From Paenibacillus mucilaginosus 3016 (GTDB lineage: Bacteria; Bacillota; Bacilli; Paenibacillales; NBRC-103111), in NCBI RefSeq assembly GCF_000250655.1, contig NC_016935.1, positions 1,940,001 to 2,004,000 on the forward strand: 64,000 nucleotides of DNA, given 5' to 3'. Under the pieces are notes generated by a model, which was not told where the DNA came from, searched no databases, and saw only the letters and a program-made list of their open reading frames with translations. The position numbers and the translations under genes are program-made. Shown here one piece after another: positions 17,486-25,473 of the stretch; position 1 is the stretch's first letter, and the number at the start of each line of letters is the position of its first letter.

Positions 17486-18775
17486 TTACTGGGCCAGCAT
17501 CGCGGCCATGTCGTCCTGCGCATTGCCGATCAGCTTCAGGCCGAACGTCTCGGTGAGCACCTGCATCACGCCCGAGGAGATGAATTCCGGCGGCTTCGGC
17601 CCGATGCGGATGTCCTGGATGCCGAGGCTGAACAGGCCGAGCAGGATGGCTACGGCTTTCTGCTCGAACCAGGAGAGCACGATGCTGACCGGCAGCTCGT
17701 TGACCGTGCAGCCAAAGGCGTCCGCGAGCGCCATGGCGATCTTGACGGTCGAGCCGGAGTTGTTGCACTGGCCGAGGTCGATATACCGCGGGATGCCGGT
17801 GTCGCCGACCGTGCCGTAGTCGACGTCATTGAAGCGGAACTTGCCGCAGGACGTCGTCAGGATGACCGTATCGTTCGGCAGGGATGTCGCCAGCTCACGG
17901 TAATATTCGCCGCCGCTGCCCGGCGCGTCACAGCCGGCGATGACGAAGAAGCGGCGGATTTTGCCCGCACGGACAGCCTCGATGATCTCGGGGGCCAGCC
18001 CGATGACGGTCTCATGGTGGAACCCGGTGGTGAGCACCTGATCGGAATCGATGTCCGCCTTAGGGAGCGACAGCGCCCGTTCGATGAGCGGGGTGAAGTC
18101 GTCGTTCTCGATCTTGCGCACGCCCTCCAGGCCGGCGAGGTCATACGAGAAGAAGCGGTCCGCGTACGTTCCCTTGATCGGCATGACACAGTTGGTCGTC
18201 GCCAGGATCGCGCCGGGGAATTTCTCGAAGAGGCGCCGCTGGTCGAACCAGGCTTTGCCGATGTTCCCCTTGAGGTGCGGGTACTGCTTCAGCTTCGGAT
18301 ATCCGTGGGCGGGCAGCATCTCCGAGTGGGTGTAGATGTTGATGCCGAGTCCCTCGGTCTGCTTCAGCAGCTCTTCGAGCGCGTACAGGTTATGGCCTGT
18401 GACGACGATCGCGTGGCCTTCGACCCGGTTCTGGCTGACCTGCACCGGCTGCGGCACACCAAAGTGGTTCGTATGCGCCCGGTCGAGCACATCCATGATG
18501 CGGATCGCCGCGGAGCCGACCTTCATGGCCATGTCGATATGCTCCTGCACGTTGAAGTTCGAGTTCGTAAGCGTCATATAGAGCGCCTCGTGGGTGATCC
18601 GGTCCACTTCGGGATCGGAATAGCCCAGCTGGCGGGCGTGGGTGGCGTAAGCGGCAATGCCTTTGAGCGCAAAAATCATCGTATCCTGCAGGCTCGCGAT
18701 CGTCTCGTCCTTGCCGCAGACGCCTACTACTTTACAGCCGCCGGACGGCGTTTGTTCGCATTGGTAACAAAACAT
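17486..18775 (-). CDS. hcp: Hybrid cluster protein (hydroxylamine/NO reductase), short class
   Basis: 429 residues. The N-terminal cluster motif is Cys3, Cys6, Cys14 and Cys20 (MFCYQCEQ ... GVCGK). Hybrid-cluster ligands are visible in GCDAPGSGG, TTSCGKF and GQCNNSGS. At ~430 residues it is shorter than the ~550 of E. coli Hcp and lacks part of the N-terminal helical bundle, as in the short class. Hcp removes NO or hydroxylamine formed during nitrite reduction. GGAGG lies seven bases before the ATG. An Fnr-like site is upstream. No hcr reductase gene is next to it. Confidence 0.93.
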   Translation of the reverse strand: MFCYQCEQTPSGGCKVVGVCGKDETIASLQDTMIFALKGIAAYATHARQLGYSDPEVDRITHEALYMTLTNSNFNVQEHIDMAMKVGSAAIRIMDVLDRAHTNHFGVPQPVQVSQNRVEGHAIVVTGHNLYALEELLKQTEGLGINIYTHSEMLPAHGYPKLKQYPHLKGNIGKAWFDQRRLFEKFPGAILATTNCVMPIKGTYADRFFSYDLAGLEGVRKIENDDFTPLIERALSLPKADIDSDQVLTTGFHHETVIGLAPEIIEAVRAGKIRRFFVIAGCDAPGSGGEYYRELATSLPNDTVILTTSCGKFRFNDVDYGTVGDTGIPRYIDLGQCNNSGSTVKIAMALADAFGCTVNELPVSIVLSWFEQKAVAILLGLFSLGIQDIRIGPKPPEFISSGVMQVLTETFGLKLIGNAQDDMAAMLAQ

Positions 18776-18840
18776 GTGGATTCCTCCATTCCCTGGTAAA
18801 GGGTGATGTAATAAGCTTAACAGGCAGCGCAGTCAAAGGA

Positions 18841-18856
18841 TGTGATCCGGCGCACA
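18841..18856 (-). promoter_or_regulatory. Fnr-type site upstream of hcp
   Basis: TGTGA-TCCGGC-GCACA, one mismatch in the right arm. If the minus-strand hexamer TAAGCT (18818-18813) is the -10, the site centre is at about -41.5. Confidence 0.55.
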
Positions 18857-18982
18857 GCGTTTTCGTCCGCTTTTCGGCCGACTCTCGAACAATCCATGTC
18901 CGTCATGGCGGGGTGTTAACCACATCACTGACAAGCTGCTCTTCAAGCAAGTACGCAGAGCTGAAGGATACGCGCGAATACG

Positions 18983-19027
18983 AAAAAGCCCCCTTGGACC
19001 CAGATGCGAATGCGCCGGGGGGCTTCG
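18983..19027 (-). terminator. Terminator of fnr
   Basis: AAGCCCCC pairs with GGGGGGCTT, and the T-run is on the minus strand after fnr. The loop is long. Confidence 0.6.
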
Positions 19028-19057
19028 CTTCCAGGTCCAAGAGGGCCTATCCTGCCT

Positions 19058-19789
19058 TTACACGCGGCAGATTTCCTTGGGGCAGGCCTCGCAGTGGCAG
19101 ATATCCCGCAGGTACTCGAGATTCCGAATCACGATCTGGCCGTTGTCGATGGTAATGGCTTCTTCCTTGCGCATGTCGTTGAGCATCCGGTTGACGCTCT
19201 CGCGGGTCGCACCGACCATCTCGGCCATCTCGGCATTGGTCATCCGCTTGCGGATCACGATGCCGTCCTCCTGAGGGTGGCCGTACGAGTTGCTGAGACG
19301 AATAAGCAGCGAGCAGAGGGCGCCCGGCTTGCCGTACATCATCAGGTCGCGGAACTTGGTCTGGGTCATCTGGTGCATCATGCCCATCCACTTCATGAAT
19401 TCCACGGCGAGGTCGCCGTGCTGCCAGAGCAGGATCTCGAGGTCCTTCTGCTGGATGATGCCGATCTCCGCATCCTCCGTCACTTCCGCGTCATAGCTGA
19501 GCAGGCTCTGCTGGAACGGCGTGATCTGGCCGAACAGGTCTCCGGTGTGGTGGATGTACAGGGTGATTTTGTTCCCTGCGTCGGTCGTCTTGGAGAGTTT
19601 GATGCTGCCTTTCTTCATATAATAAAGGTGGTTGGCCGGTTCGCCTTCCCAGAACAGATAGGAGCCTGCTTTAACCTGCTTCGAGTACATAATGCCCTTG
19701 AGCTTCTCGAGGTTCTCGTCTGTGAAAAATGCGCGGATGCCTTCGGTTACCGGGGTGCTGCCTGCTTTCGTATATTCGCAAATGGCCAT
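19058..19789 (-). CDS. fnr: Anaerobic regulator Fnr (Bacillus type)
   Basis: 243 residues: sensor jelly roll, long dimer helix, and a winged helix with MVGATRESVNRML. The C-terminus has Cys233-X2-Cys236-X4-Cys241 (CEACPKEIC), the cysteine spacing of the [4Fe-4S] ligands of B. subtilis Fnr, unlike the N-terminal cluster of E. coli FNR. An ATG nine bases upstream (19798) is in frame, but GAGGAG is correctly spaced only for 19789. It is the likely reader of the TGTGA-N6-TCACA sites found through this island. One such site lies ~110 bp upstream and may give autoregulation. Confidence 0.93.
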   Translation of the reverse strand: MAICEYTKAGSTPVTEGIRAFFTDENLEKLKGIMYSKQVKAGSYLFWEGEPANHLYYMKKGSIKLSKTTDAGNKITLYIHHTGDLFGQITPFQQSLLSYDAEVTEDAEIGIIQQKDLEILLWQHGDLAVEFMKWMGMMHQMTQTKFRDLMMYGKPGALCSLLIRLSNSYGHPQEDGIVIRKRMTNAEMAEMVGATRESVNRMLNDMRKEEAITIDNGQIVIRNLEYLRDICHCEACPKEICRV

Positions 19790-19897
19790 GTGTGCCATCT
19801 CCTCTCGGGATCTCTTATGTATTCATCATACCTTCTTTGAGCTCCGGGGGGCATCGGGGGATCTTCTGATCTTTCGGGGGAGAAAACCCGCGCCTGC

Positions 19898-19913
19898 AGT
19901 GAGGCAGATCACA
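19898..19913. promoter_or_regulatory. Fnr-type site between fnr and the GAF gene
   Basis: AGTGA-GGCAGA-TCACA, one mismatch. It lies in the divergent region between fnr and the NreA-like gene. No convincing -10 at class II distance is seen on either side, so its target is uncertain. Confidence 0.6.
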
Positions 19914-20137
19914 TTCTCGAGGGGAATGTTCCCTGAGACCCGGGTGGTTTTTTACCGGAAACGCAGGCATAGACCCCTACCGCACAATCAGGGTTTTCCC
20001 TGAATTACAAAGGCTCCGACAGCCGTTACAATGGAGAGACATGGTTTTGCCTGCGGAAATCACTAGGTGTTCCTGTCCGCAGGACTTCATTCGTATAGGA
20101 ACCTTTGTAAGATCAGGGCGTAAGGAGGCCGGTGGCC

Positions 20138-20596
20138 ATGAAAAAAATACAGGAGCTGTTCGACAGGCTGCGGACCGAAACGGGCAGCGACTTCGTCGGC
20201 ATTGCCGTGACGGACGGGAGCCACCGGCAGGGCCGCTGGATCGGCGCCTCGGGCAGCCAGAATGACCGGTACCGCCATATGGTGCTGAAGCCGGGCCGCG
20301 GGCTGGCCGGAACGGCCCTGCTGACCGCCCGTTCGGTAACCGGCCGGGCCGGAAGCGGGCCGCGGGCGTCGGGGAGCGCGGAATGTCCGCTGATGCTTGC
20401 CGAAGGGCTGTCCTCTGCCGCGGCCGTACCGATCCGCCACCTCGGGCGGATGCTCGGTGTGCTCTATGTCGGGATGCGGCAGGAGCACGAATACACCTCC
20501 GGCTCCCTGACGGTTCTGGAAGCGCGGGCCGAGACGATCGGCGGACAGCTCCGGGACGGGGGATTCGCGGGGGAACCTCATAGGAATCATTCGTGA
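20138..20596 (+). CDS. GAF-domain protein, NreA-like
   Basis: 152 residues that form a single GAF domain (GIAVTDG..., LKPGRGLAGTALLT, AAAVPIRHLGRMLGVLYVG). The start at 20138 has AGGAGG nine bases upstream; a GTG six bases earlier is also possible. Size, domain and position before a NarL-type regulator and its kinase match NreA, the nitrate-binding GAF protein of the staphylococcal NreABC system. Nitrate binding here is inference. A terminator lies between this gene and the regulator, so the operon may be partly uncoupled. Confidence 0.7.
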   Translation: MKKIQELFDRLRTETGSDFVGIAVTDGSHRQGRWIGASGSQNDRYRHMVLKPGRGLAGTALLTARSVTGRAGSGPRASGSAECPLMLAEGLSSAAAVPIRHLGRMLGVLYVGMRQEHEYTSGSLTVLEARAETIGGQLRDGGFAGEPHRNHS

Positions 20597-20621
20597 ATCT
20601 CGCTTATGAGATTCTTTTTTT
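20595..20621 (+). terminator. Terminator after the GAF gene
   Basis: Perfect GAATCTC/GAGATTC stem (20595-20601 with 20608-20614), six-base loop, followed by a run of T bases. The stem starts within the stop codon of the GAF gene. Confidence 0.8.
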
Positions 20622-20685
20622 GTTATGATAAGAGGAGACGGCTGAGTACAATCGCTGCATGCGGCAGGAGGAGTGGGGAACGGAA

Positions 20686-21339
20686 ATGATTAAGCTGGTA
20701 ATCGTAGACGACCATGCGGTGGTGCGCAGCGGACTCTCGATGCTTCTGAACGCCAAGGAGGATCTGGAAGTGGTCGGCGAAGCGGCGGACGGCGATGAAG
20801 GGATCCGCCTTGCATTGGAGCACCGGCCGAACGTCGTGCTGATGGACCTCAGCATGCCTCACGGCAAGGACGGGATGACCGCAACGAAGGAGCTCAAGGA
20901 GGCGGCGCCCGAGACGTTCGTCCTTATTCTGACGATGCATGACGATGATGAATATTTGTTCCGGGCGATTCATGCCGGAGCTTCGGGGTACATATTAAAG
21001 AGCGCGCCGCACGAAGAGCTGCTGAACGCGATCCGTTCGGTTGCGTCGGGGCAGGCTTACCTGAACCCGTCGGCTACGAAGCGGCTGATGGGCGAGTATA
21101 TGGATCGGATGCGCAGCGGCGAGGGAGGCGGCTCGCTCGAAGCGCTCTCCGACCGGGAGAAGGAGATCGTCTCACACGTGGCCAGGGGCTACAGCAACAA
21201 GGAGATTGCGGAGCAGCTGACGATCAGCGTCAAGACCGTCGAAACCCACAAAGCGAACGTGATGGAGAAGCTCGGTTTGAAGACCCGGCCCGAGCTCGTC
21301 AAATATGCGATGAAGAAGGGGCTGCTGAATTTTGAATAA
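20686..21339 (+). CDS. NarL/LuxR-type response regulator (NreC-like)
   Basis: 217 residues. Receiver domain with acidic pair Asp8-Asp9 and phosphoacceptor Asp54 (VLMDLSMP), then a LuxR-type helix-turn-helix ([25 protein letters not shown], split by key residues). The open frame extends to 20659, but the ATG at 20686 starts the conserved domain. The kinase gene starts inside its last codons, so the two are translationally coupled. The likely targets are the nitrate and nitrite reductase operons nearby. Confidence 0.9.
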   Translation: MIKLVIVDDHAVVRSGLSMLLNAKEDLEVVGEAADGDEGIRLALEHRPNVVLMDLSMPHGKDGMTATKELKEAAPETFVLILTMHDDDEYLFRAIHAGASGYILKSAPHEELLNAIRSVASGQAYLNPSATKRLMGEYMDRMRSGEGGGSLEALSDREKEIVSHVARGYSNKEIAEQLTISVKTVETHKANVMEKLGLKTRPELVKYAMKKGLLNFE

Positions 21340-22438
21340 GGACCGGCAGAAGCACGCGGAAGTCATAGCGGAGCACGTGGGCGCCTTGATCGGCACGCTC
21401 GAAGCCCACATTGAAGATCCGAAGGTGAGGCAGGAGTTCAGGGAGTCACTCAAGCAGTTGGCGGACCTGAAGTTCGCGCTCGACGAGTCTTCCATCGTCG
21501 CGGTGACGGACCGGGAAGGCCGGATTCAGTACGTCAACGATAAGTTCTGCGAGATCTCGAAGTATCCGCGGGAGGAGCTCATCGGGCGGGACCACCGGAT
21601 CATCAACTCGGGCTATCATGACAAGGCGTTCATGAAAAACCTGTGGGCCACGATCGGCAGCGGCAGGGTGTGGCGCGGCGACGTGAAGAACCGGGCCAAG
21701 GACGGCAGCTATTATTGGGTGAACACGACGATCGTCCCGTTCCTGGATGAGACGGGCCGGCCGTACCAGTATCTCGCGATCCGCAACGAAGTGACCGAGC
21801 TGAAGCGGGTGCAGGAAGAGCTCCAACAGATGATGAAGCAGGTCATGAACATCCAGGAGGAGGAGCGCCGGCGCTTCTCCCGGGAGCTGCACGACGGGAT
21901 CGGCCAGAGCCTGTTCTCGCTGCTGATCCAGATGGACCGGGTGATCAGCGAGCGGGGCGATGCGGAGCTGGAGCACCTGCGGCATACCGTCTCGGACATT
22001 ATCCAGGACGTCCGCGGGCTCGCCTGGGAGCTGCGTCCCTCCGTGCTCGATGACCTGGGCGTCGTGCCCGCGATCCGTACGTATATCGAGAACTACACGG
22101 AGCATTACGGCATTCGGGTGCAGCTGACGGGCACCCTGCGGGGACGGCTGCCGGCCCTGACGGAGACGACGATCTACCGGATCATCCAGGAGGCGCTGAC
22201 GAACGTGGGTAAATACGCCGGCGTGAACGAGGCGTCCGTCTCCATCGGGACGGAAGGGGACCGCATCGAGGTCCGCATCAAGGACGAAGGCCGCGGGTTC
22301 GATCCCGCCGCCCGGCACCAGGGGGTCGGTCTCTTCAGCATGGAGGAGCGCGCCCGCATGGCGGGCGGCAGCCTCGAGCTGGTCTCGGCCCCCGGCCGCG
22401 GCACGGAAGTGATCCTTCGACTGCCGAGCGGGGCGTAG
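21332..22438 (+). CDS. PAS-domain sensor histidine kinase (NreB-like)
   Basis: 368 residues, soluble, with no membrane helix. An N-terminal helical part, one PAS domain (about 50-160), a HisKA_3 dimerisation helix with His187 in ELHDGIGQ, and an HATPase domain ([18 protein letters not shown]). The TTG start overlaps the stop region of the regulator gene, with AAGGGG upstream. NreB of Staphylococcus holds an oxygen-sensing [4Fe-4S] cluster on four PAS cysteines. Here the whole protein has one cysteine (Cys73), so the signal must be sensed in another way, for example by flavin or haem or via the GAF protein. Confidence 0.88.
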   Translation: MNKDRQKHAEVIAEHVGALIGTLEAHIEDPKVRQEFRESLKQLADLKFALDESSIVAVTDREGRIQYVNDKFCEISKYPREELIGRDHRIINSGYHDKAFMKNLWATIGSGRVWRGDVKNRAKDGSYYWVNTTIVPFLDETGRPYQYLAIRNEVTELKRVQEELQQMMKQVMNIQEEERRRFSRELHDGIGQSLFSLLIQMDRVISERGDAELEHLRHTVSDIIQDVRGLAWELRPSVLDDLGVVPAIRTYIENYTEHYGIRVQLTGTLRGRLPALTETTIYRIIQEALTNVGKYAGVNEASVSIGTEGDRIEVRIKDEGRGFDPAARHQGVGLFSMEERARMAGGSLELVSAPGRGTEVILRLPSGA

Positions 22439-22603
22439 GATCGGAGGGGCCGTGCGGCCTTCCGTGGGGATCAAGTTCATGCCCACCTTTGCAGCGGCAT
22501 AATGTCCGCTCGAGGTTGGACCGAGCACTTGGCAGCGAGAGCACCTGCTGGAATAGGTGCGCCAAGCTTGGATAGTTAGGGTGCCGCTGGGGTGTTACGT
22601 GAG

Positions 22604-22995
22604 ATAGCGGAACTCCGATGCGCTATGTGCTCCACCGAGACGGTGATTCACAAAATAGCGGAACTCAGATGCGCTATGTACTCCCCCGAGACGGTGATTT
22701 GCAAAATAGCGGAACTCAGATGCGCTATGTGTGCCACAGAGATGGTGATTTGCAAAATAGCGGAACTCAGATGCGCTATGTACTCCACCGAGACGGTGAT
22801 TTGCAAAATAGCGGAACTCAGATGCGCTATGTGCTCCACTGAGACGGTGATTCACAAAATAGCGGAACTCAGATTCGCTATCTCTAGGGGTGGGGCTGCT
22901 TTTCGGTGGGTTAGCGGACAATAAGATATCTGAGTTCCGCTATTCGTCGGGAAATAACGGGAAATGATCGAATAAAGCACCTGAGTTCCGTTATC
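22604..22995. repeat. Repeat array B: six 51 bp direct units plus two inverted ends
   Basis: Units start with ATAGCGGAACT at 22604, 22655, 22706, 22757, 22808 and 22859, exactly 51 bases apart. Each has two small hairpins: ATAGCG/CGCTAT and CACCG-aga-CGGTG (variants). Two inverted copies follow at 22921-22943 and 22972-22994, as in array A. Because 51 is a multiple of three, frames stay open on both strands, but there is no start signal; I do not call a gene. Confidence 0.9.
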
Positions 22996-23042
22996 GTGCG
23001 GGAGAAAGAGAAAGAGAGTTATCAGCGATAAATCGATCGGCT

Positions 23043-23085
23043 ACATAGAAACCGTCCGGCCATGGCAGCCGGGCGGTTTCTATGT
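23043..23085. repeat. 18 bp stem hairpin, with partial copy at 23281-23314
   Basis: ACATAGAAACCGTCCGGC pairs with GCCGGGCGGTTTCTATGT (one G-T wobble) around a CATGGCA loop. The core GGCCATGGCAGCCGGGCGGTT recurs at 23283-23303 with a shorter stem. Confidence 0.7.
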
Positions 23086-23343
23086 GTTTAAGGTGCGAGA
23101 CGGCTCATAGTAAGGGGGGAAGGTTAGAATGACAATCGGTCGTCCATAATTTACGCGCGTTCCAGTGACGGAAATGCGGAGTACTCAAAAGAATAAAACG
23201 GAGCGAGCACAGGTGGTAGGTATATAAGCAGTGGGAAGTGAAATGTTTCATCACGATAAATCGTTCCCTTATTAGCCGTCCCGGCCATGGCAGCCGGGCG
23301 GTTACTATGTGTTTAGATTTACGAGGCTCCGCAGCTCAGCAAG

Positions 23344-23458
23344 GGATGGGTATGGGGTGGAAAAGCGAAGCGGTCGCCTTTGAAGTCGTGTTCACACCTC
23401 TAATAGCCGAATTCAAAAGAACACGACTTCAACAGTGATTGGAGCCCCATACCCATCC
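23344..23458. repeat. Palindromic element with perfect 14 bp ends
   Basis: GGATGGGTATGGGG (23344-23357) is matched exactly by its complement at 23445-23458. An inner 12 bp pair, GAAGTCGTGTTC (23382-23393) with 23419-23430, is also perfect. A degenerate relative lies at 54650-54771. It looks like a small non-autonomous repeat. No coding capacity. Confidence 0.75.
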
Positions 23459-23600
23459 GGCCAGTGCTCAAACGTATGGGTCGGCACATGATGGGAGGTT
23501 TTAAGTTGAGAGAGGTGTGAAAGCATCGCAGATTGGAGCCCCATACCCACCCGGCAAGCACTCAAACGTATGGGTCGGCACATGATGGGAGGTTTTATAG
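23437..23600. repeat. 94 bp direct repeat, two copies
   Basis: GATTGGAGCCCCATACCCA starts copies at 23437 and 23531; both run through ACGTATGGGTCGGCACATGATGGGAGG. A third, decayed copy follows around 23630-23690. With arrays B and the palindrome this fills 22440-23890; no gene seen. Confidence 0.8.
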
Positions 23601-23896
23601 TTCAGAGCTTCGTGAGGAGGGTAGCAGTGTGCCCATACCTGTCCCTCTCGATTACACAAATGCATGGGTCAGCTCAGGGCAGGAGGTTTAAGGTTTAGAA
23701 TTTTGTGAGGGCGGCAGCTTTTAATTATATCTACAGCGATTAAAGCACCGTGCCCGTTCCCACGAATGCCCGAAATGGCTGGACCCGCACATGAAACAGG
23801 GGTTCCAAGTTTATGCACAACGACAGCTCCACCCGACCGCCCGGATCACCCGCCCACGGACGGTCTTTTCCCATTTTTAAAGTTGTCCATTGGAGA

Positions 23897-23912
23897 TGTG
23901 ATCCACTTCACT
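23897..23912 (+). promoter_or_regulatory. Fnr-type site upstream of hemerythrin-hpf operon
   Basis: TGTGA-TCCACT-TCACT, one mismatch. A good -10 (TATGAT, 23935-23940) gives a start near 23947, so the site is centred at about -42. Confidence 0.75.
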
Positions 23913-23984
23913 TACAGTGCACTCCGGCGAAGCGTATGATGAGGTCAGAAAGAACATTCCAGCAAGTAACGGAGGGATTACACC

Positions 23985-24527
23985 ATGAAACAATCTACTC
24001 CACCGCATATGGAACGTACGGGCGAAGCCCATGTCACGGAATTGTCAGCCGCGATGGACCGGCTTAGAGAAGAACACGAGATGCTCGCCGGTCTGCTCGA
24101 AGAGATGGAAGAGCAGGCCATGAAGGTAGGCCAAGCCGAGAACCGCGCCCAGGCCTGGGGGCGCCTGCAGCACCTGCGGCTGTGGACGATCGGCGTAATG
24201 CAGGAGCTGGACGCCCACTCCGGCTGGGAGGAAGAGACGCTGTTTCCGTTCCTCGCGTCCTACTTCCGCCTCCGCCAGGAGCCGACGATGATCCCTTCCC
24301 TCTGGATGATGGAGAAGGAGCACGCGATGGCTGAGGAATATGTGGAGACGTTCATGAGAGAGTTCCACAAGCTGCGCGCGGACTCCCCGAAGGATGAGAT
24401 GAAGAAGGCGGCCGCTCTGCTGATCCAGGCGTGCTATATCCTGAAGAGTCACCTGGCCAAGGAGGAGCAGATCGTGTTCCCGCTGGCCGAGCAGGTGCTG
24501 ACCGATGTAGATTACCTATTCGCTTAA
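23985..24527 (+). CDS. Hemerythrin-like (HHE) protein
   Basis: 180 residues with hemerythrin-type iron ligands: REEHEML, DAHSGWEEETLFP, EKEHAMAEEY and KSHLAKEEQIVFP. It is a paralogue of the protein at 8392. GGAGGGA precedes the ATG. It is the first gene of a two-gene operon with the hibernation factor (15 bp gap) behind a class II Fnr site, so it should be made when oxygen falls. It might bind O2 or NO; which is not visible. Confidence 0.85.
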   Translation: MKQSTPPHMERTGEAHVTELSAAMDRLREEHEMLAGLLEEMEEQAMKVGQAENRAQAWGRLQHLRLWTIGVMQELDAHSGWEEETLFPFLASYFRLRQEPTMIPSLWMMEKEHAMAEEYVETFMREFHKLRADSPKDEMKKAAALLIQACYILKSHLAKEEQIVFPLAEQVLTDVDYLFA

Positions 24528-24542
24528 GAGGAGTGATGAGAG

Positions 24543-25082
24543 ATGAGACTGAACGTCCACGGCAAACACTTCGAGGTTACTCCGGCACTGGAAGCATACG
24601 CGCAGGACAAAATCGGCCGGCTGGAAGGCTGGCTGCACCCAGGCACCGATGTGCAGATCAACCTTTCCGTGCAGGGGCACAGACACCTCCATGTGGTGGA
24701 GGTCACTATCCACGAAGAGGGGACGGTGTTCCGCGCGGAGGAGAAGCAGGAGGACATGTACGCCTCCATTGACCTCGCGGCCGACAAGCTTGAGCGGATG
24801 ATCCGCAAGTGGCGCGAGCGGCTCAGACGCCGCAGCCGGCGCGGAGACGGCCGGACGGGCGGAGCGGAACCGGCACTGCCGGCCGCCTACGAGGACGCGG
24901 AGGAGCTCGGCGTAGTACGGTCCAAGCGCATCCAGCTGAAGCCGGTGGAGCTCGAAGAGGCGCTGCTGGAGATGCAGCTGCTCGGGCACGACTTTCATCT
25001 CTTTTTCAACCGGGAGACCGGAGTTACGGAGCTGGTCTACAAGCGGCACGACGGAACGTTCGGCCATCTGACGACGGCCTGA
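24543..25082 (+). CDS. hpf: Ribosome hibernation promoting factor, long form
   Basis: 179 residues with the two domains of long HPF: an N-terminal HPF/RaiA fold (MRLNVHGKHFEVTPALEAYA..., DMYASIDLAADKLERMIRKW) and, after an Arg-rich linker, a C-terminal dimerisation domain (VRSKRIQLKPVELEEALLEM ... GHDFHLFFNRETG). It joins 70S ribosomes into inactive 100S dimers. Firmicute hpf is usually a stand-alone, stress- and stationary-phase-controlled gene; here it is second in an operon behind an Fnr site, so ribosome hibernation is probably tied to anoxia. A second hpf may exist elsewhere in the genome. Confidence 0.93.
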   Translation: MRLNVHGKHFEVTPALEAYAQDKIGRLEGWLHPGTDVQINLSVQGHRHLHVVEVTIHEEGTVFRAEEKQEDMYASIDLAADKLERMIRKWRERLRRRSRRGDGRTGGAEPALPAAYEDAEELGVVRSKRIQLKPVELEEALLEMQLLGHDFHLFFNRETGVTELVYKRHDGTFGHLTTA

Positions 25083-25385
25083 GGCACAGTGGAACTCCCT
25101 CGGACGGAGCCCGGAGCAGGGAGGCGAGCCAACTCACCGCCCTTGGTCCAACCGAAGCGGGTCATGTCAAGCCCAGGTGAACGCTCACCAAGGGGATTCA
25201 AGTCCCGTCCCTGGTCCCATCGAAGCGGGATCAAGTGAAACGCAAGGCCGCTCCCCCGAGTGAGCCAACTCACAGCTCGCAGGATCATCCATTGTGCGCG
25301 AAGTCACAAGCATCACGTATCCATGCTCAACCAGCAGCGTCCCGCCGCCAACCTCCATGAAAAACTTTCAAATACAGCCGGATGC

Positions 25386-25401
25386 TGTAAAACAGATCAC
25401 A
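25386..25401 (+). promoter_or_regulatory. Fnr-type site upstream of adhE
   Basis: TGTAA-AACAGA-TCACA, one mismatch. The -10 TAACAT (25423-25428) predicts a start near 25435, so the site is centred at about -41.5. The 25083-25380 stretch before it has a short direct repeat (GGTCC..A.CGAAGCGGG at ~25146 and ~25213) and nothing else. Confidence 0.75.
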
Positions 25402-25473
25402 GATCCACGTTTGTGAAAATAGTAACATAGGTTGTGGAAAGGCAATCCAATCGAATCATGGAGGCGGAGAGAC

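Noticed and set aside
22592..22924. 110-residue open frames on both strands of array B
   Set aside because: Caused by the 51-base period; no start signal and equally open on both strands.
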